From: Afifellaceae bacterium
GTDB lineage: Bacteria > Pseudomonadota > Alphaproteobacteria > Rhizobiales > Afifellaceae
Reading direction: 5' to 3'
NCBI GenBank assembly: GCA_028281235.1
Contig: JANQKG010000056.1
Span: forward strand, 34,523 to 98,522
Length of the DNA stretch: 64,000 nt
Positions 42,934 to 52,171 of the stretch are shown here, one piece after another. A program made the position numbers and the translations under genes. Every line of letters begins with the position of its first letter. The first letter of the stretch is position 1. A model generated the notes under the pieces. That model was not told the origin of the DNA, made no database searches, and saw only the letters and a list, made by a program, of their open reading frames with translations.

Positions 42934-43742
42934 TACCGGTCCTTCGGCGGCTCGTCAGCCGGCGCACGTCCCTGCGCGATCTCGATCTGATGGCGCAGCT
43001 CGTGCAGCATGTCGGTGGCCTCCGGCGTGTAGAGGTCTTCGATCGTACGCTCCTCGCCCAACGCGACGTCAATTGTGTACTGAACGTGGGCAGGGCGCCC
43101 CGACAGCACGATCACCTTATCGGCAAGAAAAACGGATTCGCGCAGATCGTGCGTGATCAAGAGGCACGTAATGTTCTCCTCGCGCCGCAGCGTATGCATG
43201 GTCTGCCACAGGTCCTCTCGCGTGAAGGCGTCCAGCGCACCGAACGGCTCGTCGAGGATCAACACTTCGGGGCGATGCACAAGCGCCCGGCAGAGCGATG
43301 CGCGCTGGCGCATGCCGCCGGAGAGTTGCGAGGGGCGCTTCTCCTCAAAGCCCGCCAGGCCGACCAGTGACAGCAGCTCATGCGATCGTTGGCGCCGCTC
43401 GGCCTTGGAAAGGTCGTTCGGGACGATTTCGAGCGGCAGCACGACGTTGTCGATGATGCTGCGCCACTCCAGAAGCACCGGATTCTGGAATGCCATGCCG
43501 ACGGTGGACCGCGGACCAACGACAGATTCCCCATGGAGGAGAACATCGCCATCGTCGGGACGCAGCAGCCCCGCGATCAGGCGCGTCAGGGTCGACTTGC
43601 CGCAGCCGGAGGGACCGACAACGGCCGTGAAGCTCTCATCCGCGCAGGCGAAGCTGAGGTCGTCCAACACCGGCAAGGGGCCGGCTTTGGTGCGGTAGGC
43701 ATGCGTGACGGAGCGAAGCTCGATGCGCGGCGCGGACAGCAC
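42933..43742 (-). CDS. ABC transporter ATP-binding protein, NitT/TauT
   Basis: Nucleotide-binding subunit of 269 aa: Walker A G-P-S-G-C-G-K-S, Q-loop F-Q-N-P-V-L, signature L-S-G-G-M-R-Q-R, Walker B L-I-L-D-E-P-F-G-A-L-D, T-H-D-L-R switch. Starts with GTG at 43742; a short palindrome CGTAAAG-G-CTTTACG lies just upstream. It shares one base with the permease start. Confidence 0.88.
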   Translation of the reverse strand: MLSAPRIELRSVTHAYRTKAGPLPVLDDLSFACADESFTAVVGPSGCGKSTLTRLIAGLLRPDDGDVLLHGESVVGPRSTVGMAFQNPVLLEWRSIIDNVVLPLEIVPNDLSKAERRQRSHELLSLVGLAGFEEKRPSQLSGGMRQRASLCRALVHRPEVLILDEPFGALDAFTREDLWQTMHTLRREENITCLLITHDLRESVFLADKVIVLSGRPAHVQYTIDVALGEERTIEDLYTPEATDMLHELRHQIEIAQGRAPADEPPKDR

Positions 43743-43760
43743 GTCGTAAAGGCTTTACGT

Positions 43761-43797
43761 TGACAGCCGGCGCATGGGCGTCATCCGCCGGCCGTCA
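43761..43797 (-). other. Hairpin after the binding-protein gene
   Basis: TGAC-GCCGGCG pairs with CGCCGGC-GTCA with one mismatch across a 13-base loop, six bases after the stop at 43803. There is no T-run, so it is more likely an mRNA stability or attenuation element than a terminator. Confidence 0.55.
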
Positions 43798-43802
43798 GAT
43801 CA

Positions 43803-44810
43803 TCATTTGACCATACGCTCCTCACCCGCAGGCAGGTATGTATCGGTGAAGTAGAGCGACGCGTCGGGCGGGTTCTGAAACTCGTACGTCTCCTTGAGCT
43901 GTTCCAGCGCCTTGGCAAAACGCTCCGGGTCGATATCGCCCATGCCGTTTTCACGGGTGTAGTCGGTCACCACATTGGCGTCGATCGCAAGCTGCAGCCT
44001 GCGTGTCTCCAGGGCCACGTCCAGCGCCGGGTTGCGCTTGGCGATCATCTCCACGCTGGCCTCAGGCGCTGCGATCGCATCCTTCCAGCCCTTCGCGACA
44101 GCCCGCAGGAAGGCGGTCACCGTCTCCGGGTTGGCGGTCGCGAAATCGGTATTGACGATGATCGCATTGCCATAAAGCGACAGCCCGTGGTCGGCCATGA
44201 GAATGACGGAGATGTCCTCCTCCGGAATGCCGAGCCGCACCAAGTTCAGGAAACTGGAGAACGAGAAGCCGGTGATGGCGTCGACCTTGCCCTCGGCGAG
44301 CATCGGTTCGCGGGTCGGGAAGCCGACCGGCTCCACAGTCACCGCGTCGACATCGATATTGTTGGCGGACGCAAACGCCGGAAACTGCGCCCAGGCCCCA
44401 TCGGGCGGAGGGGCGCCGAGGATCTTGCCCTCCAGGTCCGCAGGTGCGCTGACCCCTTGTGAGACCCGACCGACGACGGCAAAGGGCGGCTTGTCGTAGA
44501 TCATCATCACCGCGGTCACAGGCGCGCCGGGGTTCTGGTCGAGGAATTTGATCAGGCTGTTGATGTCGGCGAAGCCGAAGGGAAAGGCACCGGTCGCCAC
44601 TTTCGGGATGGCGTCGAGCGAGCCCTGGCCCGGTGAGATTTCCACATCGAGCCCTTCGGCGGCGAAGTGGCCATTGTCGATGGCCGCAAAGTAGGCGGCA
44701 CTCGGGCCCTCAAACTTCCAGTCGAGCGCAAACGGCGTCTTGGTCTGGGCCACACCGTGGGACGTCATGGTGACCACGGCGACCAGCGCAACGGCAAATG
44801 TCTTCAACAC
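43803..44810 (-). CDS. ABC transporter substrate-binding protein, NMT1/THI5-like
   Basis: Periplasmic receptor of about 335 aa. The signal peptide runs from L-K-T-F-A-V-A-L-V-A-V-V to A-Q-T. The mature start A-L-D-W-K-F-E-G-P-S-A-A-Y-F-A-A and D-N-G-H-F-A-A-E-G-L-D-V is NMT1/THI5-like. The start is best read as GTG 44810 with GAGGGG upstream; ATG 44843 and a TTG at 44807 are alternatives. Pyrimidine thiamin precursors are one known ligand class; nitrate, sulfonates and others also occur, so the ligand is open. Confidence 0.78.
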   Translation of the reverse strand: MLKTFAVALVAVVTMTSHGVAQTKTPFALDWKFEGPSAAYFAAIDNGHFAAEGLDVEISPGQGSLDAIPKVATGAFPFGFADINSLIKFLDQNPGAPVTAVMMIYDKPPFAVVGRVSQGVSAPADLEGKILGAPPPDGAWAQFPAFASANNIDVDAVTVEPVGFPTREPMLAEGKVDAITGFSFSSFLNLVRLGIPEEDISVILMADHGLSLYGNAIIVNTDFATANPETVTAFLRAVAKGWKDAIAAPEASVEMIAKRNPALDVALETRRLQLAIDANVVTDYTRENGMGDIDPERFAKALEQLKETYEFQNPPDASLYFTDTYLPAGEERMVK

Positions 44811-44933
44811 GGCGTACCCCTCTCTGGCTAAAGTGTTCGTCATGAAACCGCGTGTCGAAAATTGGGTGCATAGAGCCGGAGTCGAGTCAAGCTGAGGCTG
44901 CACGCCGGTTGCTGAGCGCATGTCGCGTTTCGT

Positions 44934-45791
44934 TCAATCGCGCCGTTCGCGTTGCAGTGCGATCATGATCAGGGCGAGGAGTGCGGAGGCGACCATCAGC
45001 ATCAGAGATATGGCGTTGAGGACGGGGGTTGAGCCTTCCTTGAGGCGGTCGAACAGCGCAATCGTGAGCGGTGCATCCGAACCGACCAGCATCAGCGTGG
45101 TGTTGAAGTTCTCAAAACTCATCAGGAAGGCGACGATGCCGGCGCCCAGCATGGCGGGCGTCAAGTAGGGCAGCGTCACCGTCCGGACCGCCACCCAGCG
45201 CGTGGCGCCGAGATTGAGGGCCGCCTCCTCCAGACTGACGTCGAACTTTCGCAGGCGAGCGGAGATGACCAGTGTCGTGATCGTCGCGATGAAGGAGAAC
45301 TGCCCCAGAACGACAAGCACCAGGCCGGGTCGGAGCGCTTCGATCTCGATCCCGATCGCATCGTCGACGCTGTTGGCAATGCCTGATGACATGACCAGGA
45401 TGGAGATACCCAGGATGATGCCCGGCACGACCAGCGGCGTCAGCATGAGCACATAGGCGAAGTTCTTGAAGCGAAAATTCTCCCGCTCGAAGAGAAAGGC
45501 GTTGGAGGTGCCCACGGCCACGGAGAGAATTGTCACGGAGATTGCGACAAGCAACGAAACCATTGCGGCGTTGAGAAGCGAGCGGTCGTAGAACAGGCCC
45601 TGGCGCGGTTCGGTCTGGCCAAAGAACCAGTCCAGCGTGAAGCCTTCCCAAGGCGGCGAGGGAAAAAGCGCATCGTTGAACGCAAAGATCGAAACGACGA
45701 CGAGCGGCGCTGCGAGATAGATGAAGAACAGCGCCACGTAGGTACGGTAAACGTCCCGCAGGAACGGGCTCTGGGGGATTGAGGGGATCAT
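44934..45791 (-). CDS. ABC transporter permease, PotC-like
   Basis: Inner-membrane permease of 285 aa with six membrane segments and the loop L-E-E-A-A-L-N-L-G-A-T-R-W near residue 180. It starts two bases before the end of the PotB-like gene and is the last gene of the third importer (receptor at 48036, ATPase at 46851). Confidence 0.9.
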   Translation of the reverse strand: MIPSIPQSPFLRDVYRTYVALFFIYLAAPLVVVSIFAFNDALFPSPPWEGFTLDWFFGQTEPRQGLFYDRSLLNAAMVSLLVAISVTILSVAVGTSNAFLFERENFRFKNFAYVLMLTPLVVPGIILGISILVMSSGIANSVDDAIGIEIEALRPGLVLVVLGQFSFIATITTLVISARLRKFDVSLEEAALNLGATRWVAVRTVTLPYLTPAMLGAGIVAFLMSFENFNTTLMLVGSDAPLTIALFDRLKEGSTPVLNAISLMLMVASALLALIMIALQRERRD

Positions 45792-45792
45792 C

Positions 45793-46650
45793 TTATCCCT
45801 GCCCCACGGTCTTGCTCAGCGTCTGCCCCGTCAGCTTCAAGCCTCCCCATACGATCAATGACGACAGAATGAGCAGGAGGAAGCCGAACGCGGAGCCCTG
45901 TTCCCAATTGAAGCGCGTGATGAACTGCGCGTAGATCTGTTGCGTGAACCAGAGGCTGTCTTTGCCGCCGAGCAGGATAGGGGTCAGATAGTTCCCCAGC
46001 GACAGCATGAAGACGATGATGCAGCCGGAGACGATGCCCGGCTTGGCATGGGGGATGACGATTTCCCGCAGCACGGCAAAGCTGTTGCCGCCGAGGTCAT
46101 AGCCGGCTTCGATATAGGAATTGTCAAGGCTGTCGAGCGTCGTGACCAGCGGCACGACCATGAACAGCATGGACGTGTAGACGAGCCCGACCATGATCGC
46201 TGCGTCGTTGTAGAGGAACTCGATCGGCCCGCTTGTGAGCCCCAGCCATTGCAGGGCGCTGCTCACGACACCCGTCTCGCGCAGGAGGATCATCCAGCCG
46301 AAGGTGCGCACCAGTTCCGACACCCAGAACGGCAGGAGACACAAAACGAAGAGCGTTGCGCGAAAGCGGCCCTGAGCCAGCTTGGCGATGTAGTAAGCGA
46401 TCGGGAAGCCGATGATGAGCGTCAGCGCGGTGGCGGATACCGACATCAGCGCCGTTCGCGCGAAGGTGTTCCAATAGAGCGGCTCGCCAAAGAAGGCCGA
46501 ATAATTGTCAAGTCCGATCTCGTAGACGCGCGGCCTGACCTTCACGCTGAGCGATGTCAGGAACAGGTCGATATGCGGAATGATGATGAGCGCACCGAGC
46601 CAGACGACCAGAGGCGCCAGGAGGAGGTAGAAGCCGAATCGCCGGTTCAT
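45793..46650 (-). CDS. ABC transporter permease, PotB-like
   Basis: Inner-membrane permease of 285 aa: a signal-anchor-like first segment (F-Y-L-L-L-A-P-L-V-V-W-L), L-D-N-Y-S-A-F-F-G, and the coupling loop Y-I-E-A-G-Y-D-L-G-G-N-S near residue 185. It pairs with the PotC-like gene. A 200-bp gap separates it from the ATPase gene. Confidence 0.9.
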   Translation of the reverse strand: MNRRFGFYLLLAPLVVWLGALIIIPHIDLFLTSLSVKVRPRVYEIGLDNYSAFFGEPLYWNTFARTALMSVSATALTLIIGFPIAYYIAKLAQGRFRATLFVLCLLPFWVSELVRTFGWMILLRETGVVSSALQWLGLTSGPIEFLYNDAAIMVGLVYTSMLFMVVPLVTTLDSLDNSYIEAGYDLGGNSFAVLREIVIPHAKPGIVSGCIIVFMLSLGNYLTPILLGGKDSLWFTQQIYAQFITRFNWEQGSAFGFLLLILSSLIVWGGLKLTGQTLSKTVGQG

Positions 46651-46850
46651 CGTTAGAGCCCTTTTTGAAGAATCAACCTCACGCCGCGGGGCCGGATCAT
46701 CAGACGTCGGCTCGCGCCAGCATGGTCGGTCCCGGCCCTGAAATCAAAGAACAAAATCAAAGAACAAGAGCCCTGAACCGGTCTTTTCCTGGCAGGCGGC
46801 CGTCTGACCAGCTATCGACACGGCGCGCGGCCGGCATTCTCAACAGGCAC

Positions 46851-47960
46851 TTAGCCGATGACAAAGCACTTGGTCTGTGCATCGCTCCAGCCGAAGCTGA
46901 CGGATTGGCCGGCCTGGAGATCGTTGAACTCGCCGGTCTGAGGAAGCGCGACGTCGATCTCATCGCCGGTCTCGCGGGCGCGAACCAGAAGGCGACTGGC
47001 AGCGCCATTGAAGAGAACGCTGACGACTTCGCCGTCCATTTGGTTCGCCATATTCTGCAGCGTCGATCCATCGCGCGACAGCGCAACGGCCTCAGGGCGA
47101 ACGAAGACCTCCACATCGTCGCCGATTGAGCAGGGGCCCGCCGCCACACCGCAGATGCGCCCACTTTGCGCCGTCGTCACGGTCACGCGGTTCTGTTCGA
47201 TCGCAGCAACACGGCCCCGCCATTTGTTGCTGTCGCCGACGAACTCGGCGACGAATATCGTCTTGGGTTGGTAGTAGAGCTCCTGCGCCGGTCCCACCTG
47301 CTCAAACCGGCCGGCATTCATCACCGCGACCCGGTCCGACATCACCAGCGCCTCCGACTGGTCGTGGGTGATATAGATGAAGGTCGTCTCGAACTCATGC
47401 TGAAGCTTCTTCAGCTCCACCTTCATATGCTCGCGCAGCTTCAGGTCCAGGGCGCCGAGCGGTTCGTCGAGAAGCAGCACGTCGGGATCGAGAACCAGGC
47501 AGCGGGCGATTGCCACGCGCTGCTTCTGGCCGCCGGAAATCTGCGAGATCCTCTTCGTTCCCGATCCGGGAAGGCCGACTCTCGCAAGCGCATCCTCGAC
47601 CTTCTTGGCGACGTCTTCGCGCGGCATGCCGCGCCGCCGTAATCCGTAGCCGACATTCTCCGCCACGTTCATCATTGGAAACAGCGCTAAGTGCTGGAAG
47701 ACCATGTTTACGGCGCGCTTGTTGGGTGGCACGTCGAGCACCGAACGGCCCTTAATCAGAATGTCTCCGGAGGTCGGCTGCAGAAAGCCGGCGATCATGC
47801 GCAGCAAGGTCGTCTTGCCGCATCCGGAAGGGCCGAGGATGGAGAAGAAGGAGCCGCTGGGGATCGCAAGATCGACATCGTCAACTGCGACGAAGTCGGC
47901 AAATGTCTTGCGCACCGACCGGCACTCAAGATCGAAGGCTGCACCGTCTTGAGGCGTCAT
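46851..47960 (-). CDS. ABC transporter ATP-binding protein, PotA-like
   Basis: A 369-aa nucleotide-binding subunit: Walker A G-P-S-G-C-G-K-T, F-Q-H-L-A-L-F-P Q-loop, signature I-S-G-G-Q-K-Q-R, Walker B L-L-D-E-P-L-G-A-L-D, T-H-D-Q, then a C-terminal TOBE domain. The order receptor-ATPase-permeases matches spermidine/putrescine-type (Pot) clusters. It follows the receptor gene across a hairpin-containing 75-bp gap. Confidence 0.9.
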   Translation of the reverse strand: MTPQDGAAFDLECRSVRKTFADFVAVDDVDLAIPSGSFFSILGPSGCGKTTLLRMIAGFLQPTSGDILIKGRSVLDVPPNKRAVNMVFQHLALFPMMNVAENVGYGLRRRGMPREDVAKKVEDALARVGLPGSGTKRISQISGGQKQRVAIARCLVLDPDVLLLDEPLGALDLKLREHMKVELKKLQHEFETTFIYITHDQSEALVMSDRVAVMNAGRFEQVGPAQELYYQPKTIFVAEFVGDSNKWRGRVAAIEQNRVTVTTAQSGRICGVAAGPCSIGDDVEVFVRPEAVALSRDGSTLQNMANQMDGEVVSVLFNGAASRLLVRARETGDEIDVALPQTGEFNDLQAGQSVSFGWSDAQTKCFVIG

Positions 47961-47987
47961 CGGGGAAGCCCAGGGCGGGTCATGGAA

Positions 47988-48016
47988 GCGCCCGGCGAAC
48001 TCGTCTCGCCGGGCGC
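47988..48016 (-). other. Perfect 11-bp hairpin after the PotD-like gene
   Basis: GCGCCCGGCGA and TCGCCGGGCGC around a seven-base loop, between the receptor stop (48036) and the ATPase start (47960). No T-run follows. Typical of an element raising receptor mRNA level over the downstream genes. Confidence 0.7.
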
Positions 48017-48035
48017 GACGTCAAAGGCCAATTAA

Positions 48036-49109
48036 TCAGGATGCCTGGACACGGTCGAGGATGTCGCCCTCGATATCCTCAAGCCCGGCCGGCACCGGCG
48101 GGTACCATTTGATGTTGTCGATCGCCTCAGACGGGAAGCTCGCCTGGAAGCGCGCCTTCAGGCCTTCCTCGGCGAAGGCGTCGGCGCCTTTGGAGGCGGT
48201 GAAGTTGCCGGCAGCTGCCGTGATCATCGCAGCGATCTCCGGCTGCATGACGAAGTTGATCCACTTATACGCGGCGTCCTCGTTCTTGGTCTTTGCCGGC
48301 AGGGCGAACGTGTCGATCCAGCCGAGCGCGCCCGATGCCGGCGCCACGAAGGTGATATCAGGATTGTCAGCATTGAGCTTCCAGCCGCCGGTGTCCCATG
48401 CCATTGAGGCAACGACCTCGCCCGACCTGAGGAGGTTGATCAGCGCGTCGCCGCCCGACCAATAGGCCTTCACGTTGGGCTTGCACTCCACGAGCTTGGC
48501 CTCGACTTTCTTCATCATGTCTTCGTAGGCGGCCGGGTCTGCGTAGGCAGCAAAGGGGTCCATGCCCATGGCGAAGGCAAAACCGATCAATGTTGGCCGC
48601 TTCAGGCGGTAGGACACCTTGCCGGCGACATCGGCGTTGCACAGATCGGTGTAGTCCTTGACGCTCCCTGCCTTGCTTGTGTCCAGCACCAATCCGCTGG
48701 TGCCCCATACATGCGGCAGGCCGTAGACGTCACCCTCGAACTCGGTGTTCTTCTTGGTGCCGTCGAGCATTGAGGCGATGAACAGGCTGGAATCGACCTT
48801 CGACAGGTCGAGCGGTTTGTAGATGCCGTGCTCCTCCTGTGCGCCGGCAATGCGATCCTGGCTGGGTTGGGCAAGGTCAAACCCGCCGCCGCCGGTGGCG
48901 CGCAGCTTGGCGATCATCTCCTCGTTGTTGGAGAGCGTCACACTGACATCGATGCCGGTCTCCTCCTCAAAAAGGGCCACAACGTCGTCCGGCGCATATC
49001 CGCCCCACGTCAACAGCCGCAATTCCTCTGCCTGTGTCGTGCCCGCCGTCAGGGCGAAGATCGCGGCAGTGGCGACCATCGTGCGCAGTCCGATTCCGTT
49101 CCGTTTCAT
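48036..49109 (-). CDS. ABC transporter substrate-binding protein, PotD-like
   Basis: Periplasmic receptor of 357 aa. Signal peptide M-K-R-N-G-I to A-Q-A; mature protein opens E-E-L-R-L-L-T-W-G-G-Y-A-P-D-D, the classic PotD/PotF start, and contains Y-W-S-G-G-D-A-L-I-N-L-L. Polyamine or a related cation would be the first guess; the locus context suggests that it could bind another compound. ATG 49109 with AGGTTGG upstream. Confidence 0.86.
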   Translation of the reverse strand: MKRNGIGLRTMVATAAIFALTAGTTQAEELRLLTWGGYAPDDVVALFEEETGIDVSVTLSNNEEMIAKLRATGGGGFDLAQPSQDRIAGAQEEHGIYKPLDLSKVDSSLFIASMLDGTKKNTEFEGDVYGLPHVWGTSGLVLDTSKAGSVKDYTDLCNADVAGKVSYRLKRPTLIGFAFAMGMDPFAAYADPAAYEDMMKKVEAKLVECKPNVKAYWSGGDALINLLRSGEVVASMAWDTGGWKLNADNPDITFVAPASGALGWIDTFALPAKTKNEDAAYKWINFVMQPEIAAMITAAAGNFTASKGADAFAEEGLKARFQASFPSEAIDNIKWYPPVPAGLEDIEGDILDRVQAS

Positions 49110-49226
49110 GACCAACCTCCATGCTCAAGTTAACCAGAGTAATCCCATCGCTGTCGTGATTGGAACCTCATCTCACCGGCTCCTGGTAGAAACGGTGAGA
49201 AACCGCCCAAGCCGCTCGCTTCTCAG

Positions 49227-50048
49227 TTAGTTGCCTACCTTCGCCAAAACGTCGGCCTTGAGGAAGCGCTCAATGAACAGCATGAATCCGACCGAGGGGA
49301 CGAGCAGCAGAAGCGAGGTAATTGAGGCGATCTGATAGTTGCCCTCCATGCTGGCGTTGAAGAGAAGCAGCGGCATAGTCACCACATCAGGCACACCGAC
49401 GAAGAACGTGCCGGTGAACTCATCCAAGGAGATGAGGAACACGAAGATAGCGCTTGCCATAATGCCAGGCAGGGCCAGGGGCAGCGTGATCGTAAAGAAG
49501 GTCCGCAGGCCAGACGCGCCGAGGTTGCGCGCCGCCTCTTCCAGCTCACGATCCACCGCCGAGAAGGCCGCCGTCGCAATCCAGACTGCGAACACCAGTC
49601 CCTGGACGGTGTGGACCAGCACCACGCCGACATAGGTGCCGGCGAGACCGAACCCGTAGAAGATGCGCGCTACATTGATATAGACGGCCACGCTCGGGAA
49701 GGCCTGCGGCAGAAGAAACGCAATGAGGATCAGACTTCGCCACGGCAGGTTTCGGCGCGCCAGCGCATAGCCCGCCGGAATGGCGATCGCTAGACTGACG
49801 ATGACGGTGAAGATCGCGATGATTATGCTGTTGTTCAACGACAGCATCGCGTTTCCGCGCGGCTTGAACACCTGCCGCCAGAAATCAAATCCCCATTCAA
49901 GCGGCAGCTTGTGCGGAAAATACCAGACCTCCGCGAACGCCCAGAGCAGCAGGTTGGCGAGGGGCCCGAAGATCGCGAATGCAAACAGCCCAAGCAGGAT
50001 GGCCCGCGGAATCCACGGCACCACGACGCTGCGCCACAGGCCGCTCAT
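49227..50048 (-). CDS. ABC transporter permease, PotC-like (second importer)
   Basis: Inner-membrane permease of 273 aa. The frame is open to 50420, but the start is ATG 50048, overlapping the preceding permease stop by four bases. Coupling loop L-E-E-A-A-R-N-L-G-A-S-G-L. Last gene of the second importer. Confidence 0.9.
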   Translation of the reverse strand: MSGLWRSVVVPWIPRAILLGLFAFAIFGPLANLLLWAFAEVWYFPHKLPLEWGFDFWRQVFKPRGNAMLSLNNSIIIAIFTVIVSLAIAIPAGYALARRNLPWRSLILIAFLLPQAFPSVAVYINVARIFYGFGLAGTYVGVVLVHTVQGLVFAVWIATAAFSAVDRELEEAARNLGASGLRTFFTITLPLALPGIMASAIFVFLISLDEFTGTFFVGVPDVVTMPLLLFNASMEGNYQIASITSLLLLVPSVGFMLFIERFLKADVLAKVGN

Positions 50049-50908
50049 GGCGCAGCGCCCTGTCGCACGCCCTGGCGCAGGTAGATCCAGGCCACCACGC
50101 CGGTCATCAAATAGGAGATGAAGCCCAATGCGTTGGCGACACCATAATCTCCATAGGCGTTGATCCGGAACGCCATGTCGACGGTAAGCATGGTCGGCGT
50201 CTGCGCGTTGATCATGATGGGGACGGACAGCACCGACATCATGACCACGAAGGACAGGATCAGGCCGACGACGATGGTGGGCCGCACCTGCGGCAAGATG
50301 ATCTCTACGAGTATCCTGATCCGACTGGCGCCAAGATTCCTGGCTGACTCGATCATTGAACGATCGAGCGACGCCATGGCGCCGGCCACCAGAAGCGCAA
50401 CGAAGGGCGTCTGCTTCCACACGAAAGTGATGACAATGCCGCGCCAGTCCAGAAAGCTCTGCGTCTGCATCGGCTCAAGCAGGCCCGAGCCGACGATGAG
50501 ATTGTTCATCAGGCCGTTCTTGGCGAGGAACGTCCGCATCAACTGAGCGGCGACGATGAACGGTATGAACAATGGCCAGCGATAGAGCCATTTGAGGATG
50601 GCAACCGCGTAGGGATTTTCGCCAAGCGTGAGGTAGCCGCCGATGGCTATTGCAAAGAAGCCGATAAGCACCGTCGACAGCGAGACGATCACGACGGTGA
50701 ACAGGATGTCGTTGGAATAAAGATCGAATGCCTTGATGAAGTTCGCGAACGTCCACCCGCCTTCTTCGGCGGAGAACGCCGACACGGCTGAGAAGCCGAG
50801 CGGATAGATGAACAACAGACCCACGGTGACAAGGGCCGGAGCCACCAAGGCAAACGACCAAACCCGTTCGTCGTGCAGGACTCTGTGAAACGACATCATC
50901 GACATCAT
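50045..50908 (-). CDS. ABC transporter permease, PotB/UgpA-like (second importer)
   Basis: Inner-membrane permease of 287 aa with six membrane segments; loop M-I-E-S-A-R-N-L-G-A-S-R near residue 188. It lies downstream of the receptor gene at 50966 after a strong hairpin. Start M-M-S-M-M has several ATGs and the first is used. Confidence 0.88.
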   Translation of the reverse strand: MMSMMSFHRVLHDERVWSFALVAPALVTVGLLFIYPLGFSAVSAFSAEEGGWTFANFIKAFDLYSNDILFTVVIVSLSTVLIGFFAIAIGGYLTLGENPYAVAILKWLYRWPLFIPFIVAAQLMRTFLAKNGLMNNLIVGSGLLEPMQTQSFLDWRGIVITFVWKQTPFVALLVAGAMASLDRSMIESARNLGASRIRILVEIILPQVRPTIVVGLILSFVVMMSVLSVPIMINAQTPTMLTVDMAFRINAYGDYGVANALGFISYLMTGVVAWIYLRQGVRQGAAP

Positions 50909-50915
50909 ATCGGAT

Positions 50916-50943
50916 GAGCCGGGAGCAGCGCCGCTCCCGGCTC
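50916..50943 (-). other. Perfect 11-bp hairpin after the second receptor gene
   Basis: GAGCCGGGAGC pairs with GCTCCCGGCTC around a six-base loop, between the receptor stop (50966) and the permease start (50908). It has a short T-rich stretch on one side only. Confidence 0.7.
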
Positions 50944-50965
50944 GTTTGTTTGACGTCCTGTCAGG

Positions 50966-52114
50966 CTAGTTCTGAACGTGCCGCTCGTAGGATTCCAGAA
51001 TGTCGTCGAAGAACGGACCGATCGGGAAGACCTTGCCCTTCGATGCCAAATCGTCGGGCGTCACGTCGGCGAAGAGCTTGTCGAAATCGGCCGGCTCCAG
51101 GGAGTCCTCGACATGCTCCGCGTCGATCCCCGGATACCAGTTGAAATTCTTGACAATGCCTTCAGCCTGCACCGTCGGGCTCGTTGCCAGCTCGATGAAC
51201 TTCTTGCCGAGGTCCGCATTGGCCGCCTTTGCCGGCACGATGTAATACATGGGCTGCCCCGGCATGCCCGGACCGATGAGCTTCAGCTTGATGTTGGGTG
51301 CCACGCGACCGTCCGCCTGCCATGTGTAGAACATGTCCACCCAGACCGGGCCCATGACGATCTCGCCGCGATTGAGCATGTCAAGCGTGCCGGCGTTGCC
51401 GGGCGTGAAGGTGACGTTCTCGTTGAAGCTCTTCAGCTCAGCCAAGATGTCGCCCCAGCCGTCCTTCAGCGCCGGATCATAGGGACCTCCGCTCAGCACG
51501 TCTTCCTGGCCGCTATGGGCATACATCCAGCCCACGACGAAGCTGACGCCGGACATGCCCTGCTTGATGCCGTTATAGCCGAACTGCCCCGGATTGGCCG
51601 CCACCCATTCCTTGAGCTCCTCGTAAGTGGACGGCGGATCGGGGACCAAGTCGGGGTTGTAGGCGATCGCGGTCTGGCTGTGGAACATCGGCATCACATA
51701 TCCGTCCACGTCGACGCCAAGCGCCATCTTGGCGGTGGCGCGCGTGACCAGATCTCCGGTCGCGATGTCGCCGCGATACGATCCAAGAAGGTCGGCCTCA
51801 CGCATCTGGCCGGCCATCTTCTGATGCACGACGGCGACATCAACATCCCACGCATCGGAGCCGGCCGACATTTGGGCATCCAGCTTCTCGAAGATTTTTT
51901 GCGACCCTGCGTCGCCCGGGCCGGTGCCGGCAGCGCGAACCGTGACGCCGGGATTCTGCTCCTCAAACAGCGGGCCGAGATAGTCGGTCACATAATCAAC
52001 CATGTTCTGCGAGCCGGCGGTCAGAACGTTGATGGTCTGCGCATGGACGGCGCCCGCCATCCCGATCGCCAGCCCGACCGCGACGGACGTTCTCATCAGT
52101 GCCAATTTCGTCAT
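50966..52114 (-). CDS. ABC transporter substrate-binding protein, extracellular solute-binding family 1
   Basis: Periplasmic receptor of 382 aa. Signal peptide to V-H-A-Q-T; mature part T-I-N-V-L-T-A-G-S-Q-N-M-V-D-Y-V. It has W-D-V-D-V-A-V-V-H-Q and A-Y-N-P-D-L, as in family 1 receptors for sugars, phosphonates or polyols. GGAGG upstream of ATG 52114. It belongs to the second importer with ATPase 52172 and permeases 50045 and 49227. Confidence 0.85.
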   Translation of the reverse strand: MTKLALMRTSVAVGLAIGMAGAVHAQTINVLTAGSQNMVDYVTDYLGPLFEEQNPGVTVRAAGTGPGDAGSQKIFEKLDAQMSAGSDAWDVDVAVVHQKMAGQMREADLLGSYRGDIATGDLVTRATAKMALGVDVDGYVMPMFHSQTAIAYNPDLVPDPPSTYEELKEWVAANPGQFGYNGIKQGMSGVSFVVGWMYAHSGQEDVLSGGPYDPALKDGWGDILAELKSFNENVTFTPGNAGTLDMLNRGEIVMGPVWVDMFYTWQADGRVAPNIKLKLIGPGMPGQPMYYIVPAKAANADLGKKFIELATSPTVQAEGIVKNFNWYPGIDAEHVEDSLEPADFDKLFADVTPDDLASKGKVFPIGPFFDDILESYERHVQN

Positions 52115-52171
52115 TCACTCCTCCTTCGTTTTGCAGGCCCGAACGACGAGCCCCTCTGTGCCAGCACCAGG

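Noticed and set aside
46741..46770. Short direct repeat of AAATCAAAGAAC in the gap before the PotB-like gene
   Set aside because: Only two copies of about 12 bases; too short to name as an element.
48036..49109. Firm assignment as a putrescine or spermidine receptor
   Set aside because: Fold and gene order match Pot systems, but binding residues were not verified and the neighbouring genes give no support for polyamines.
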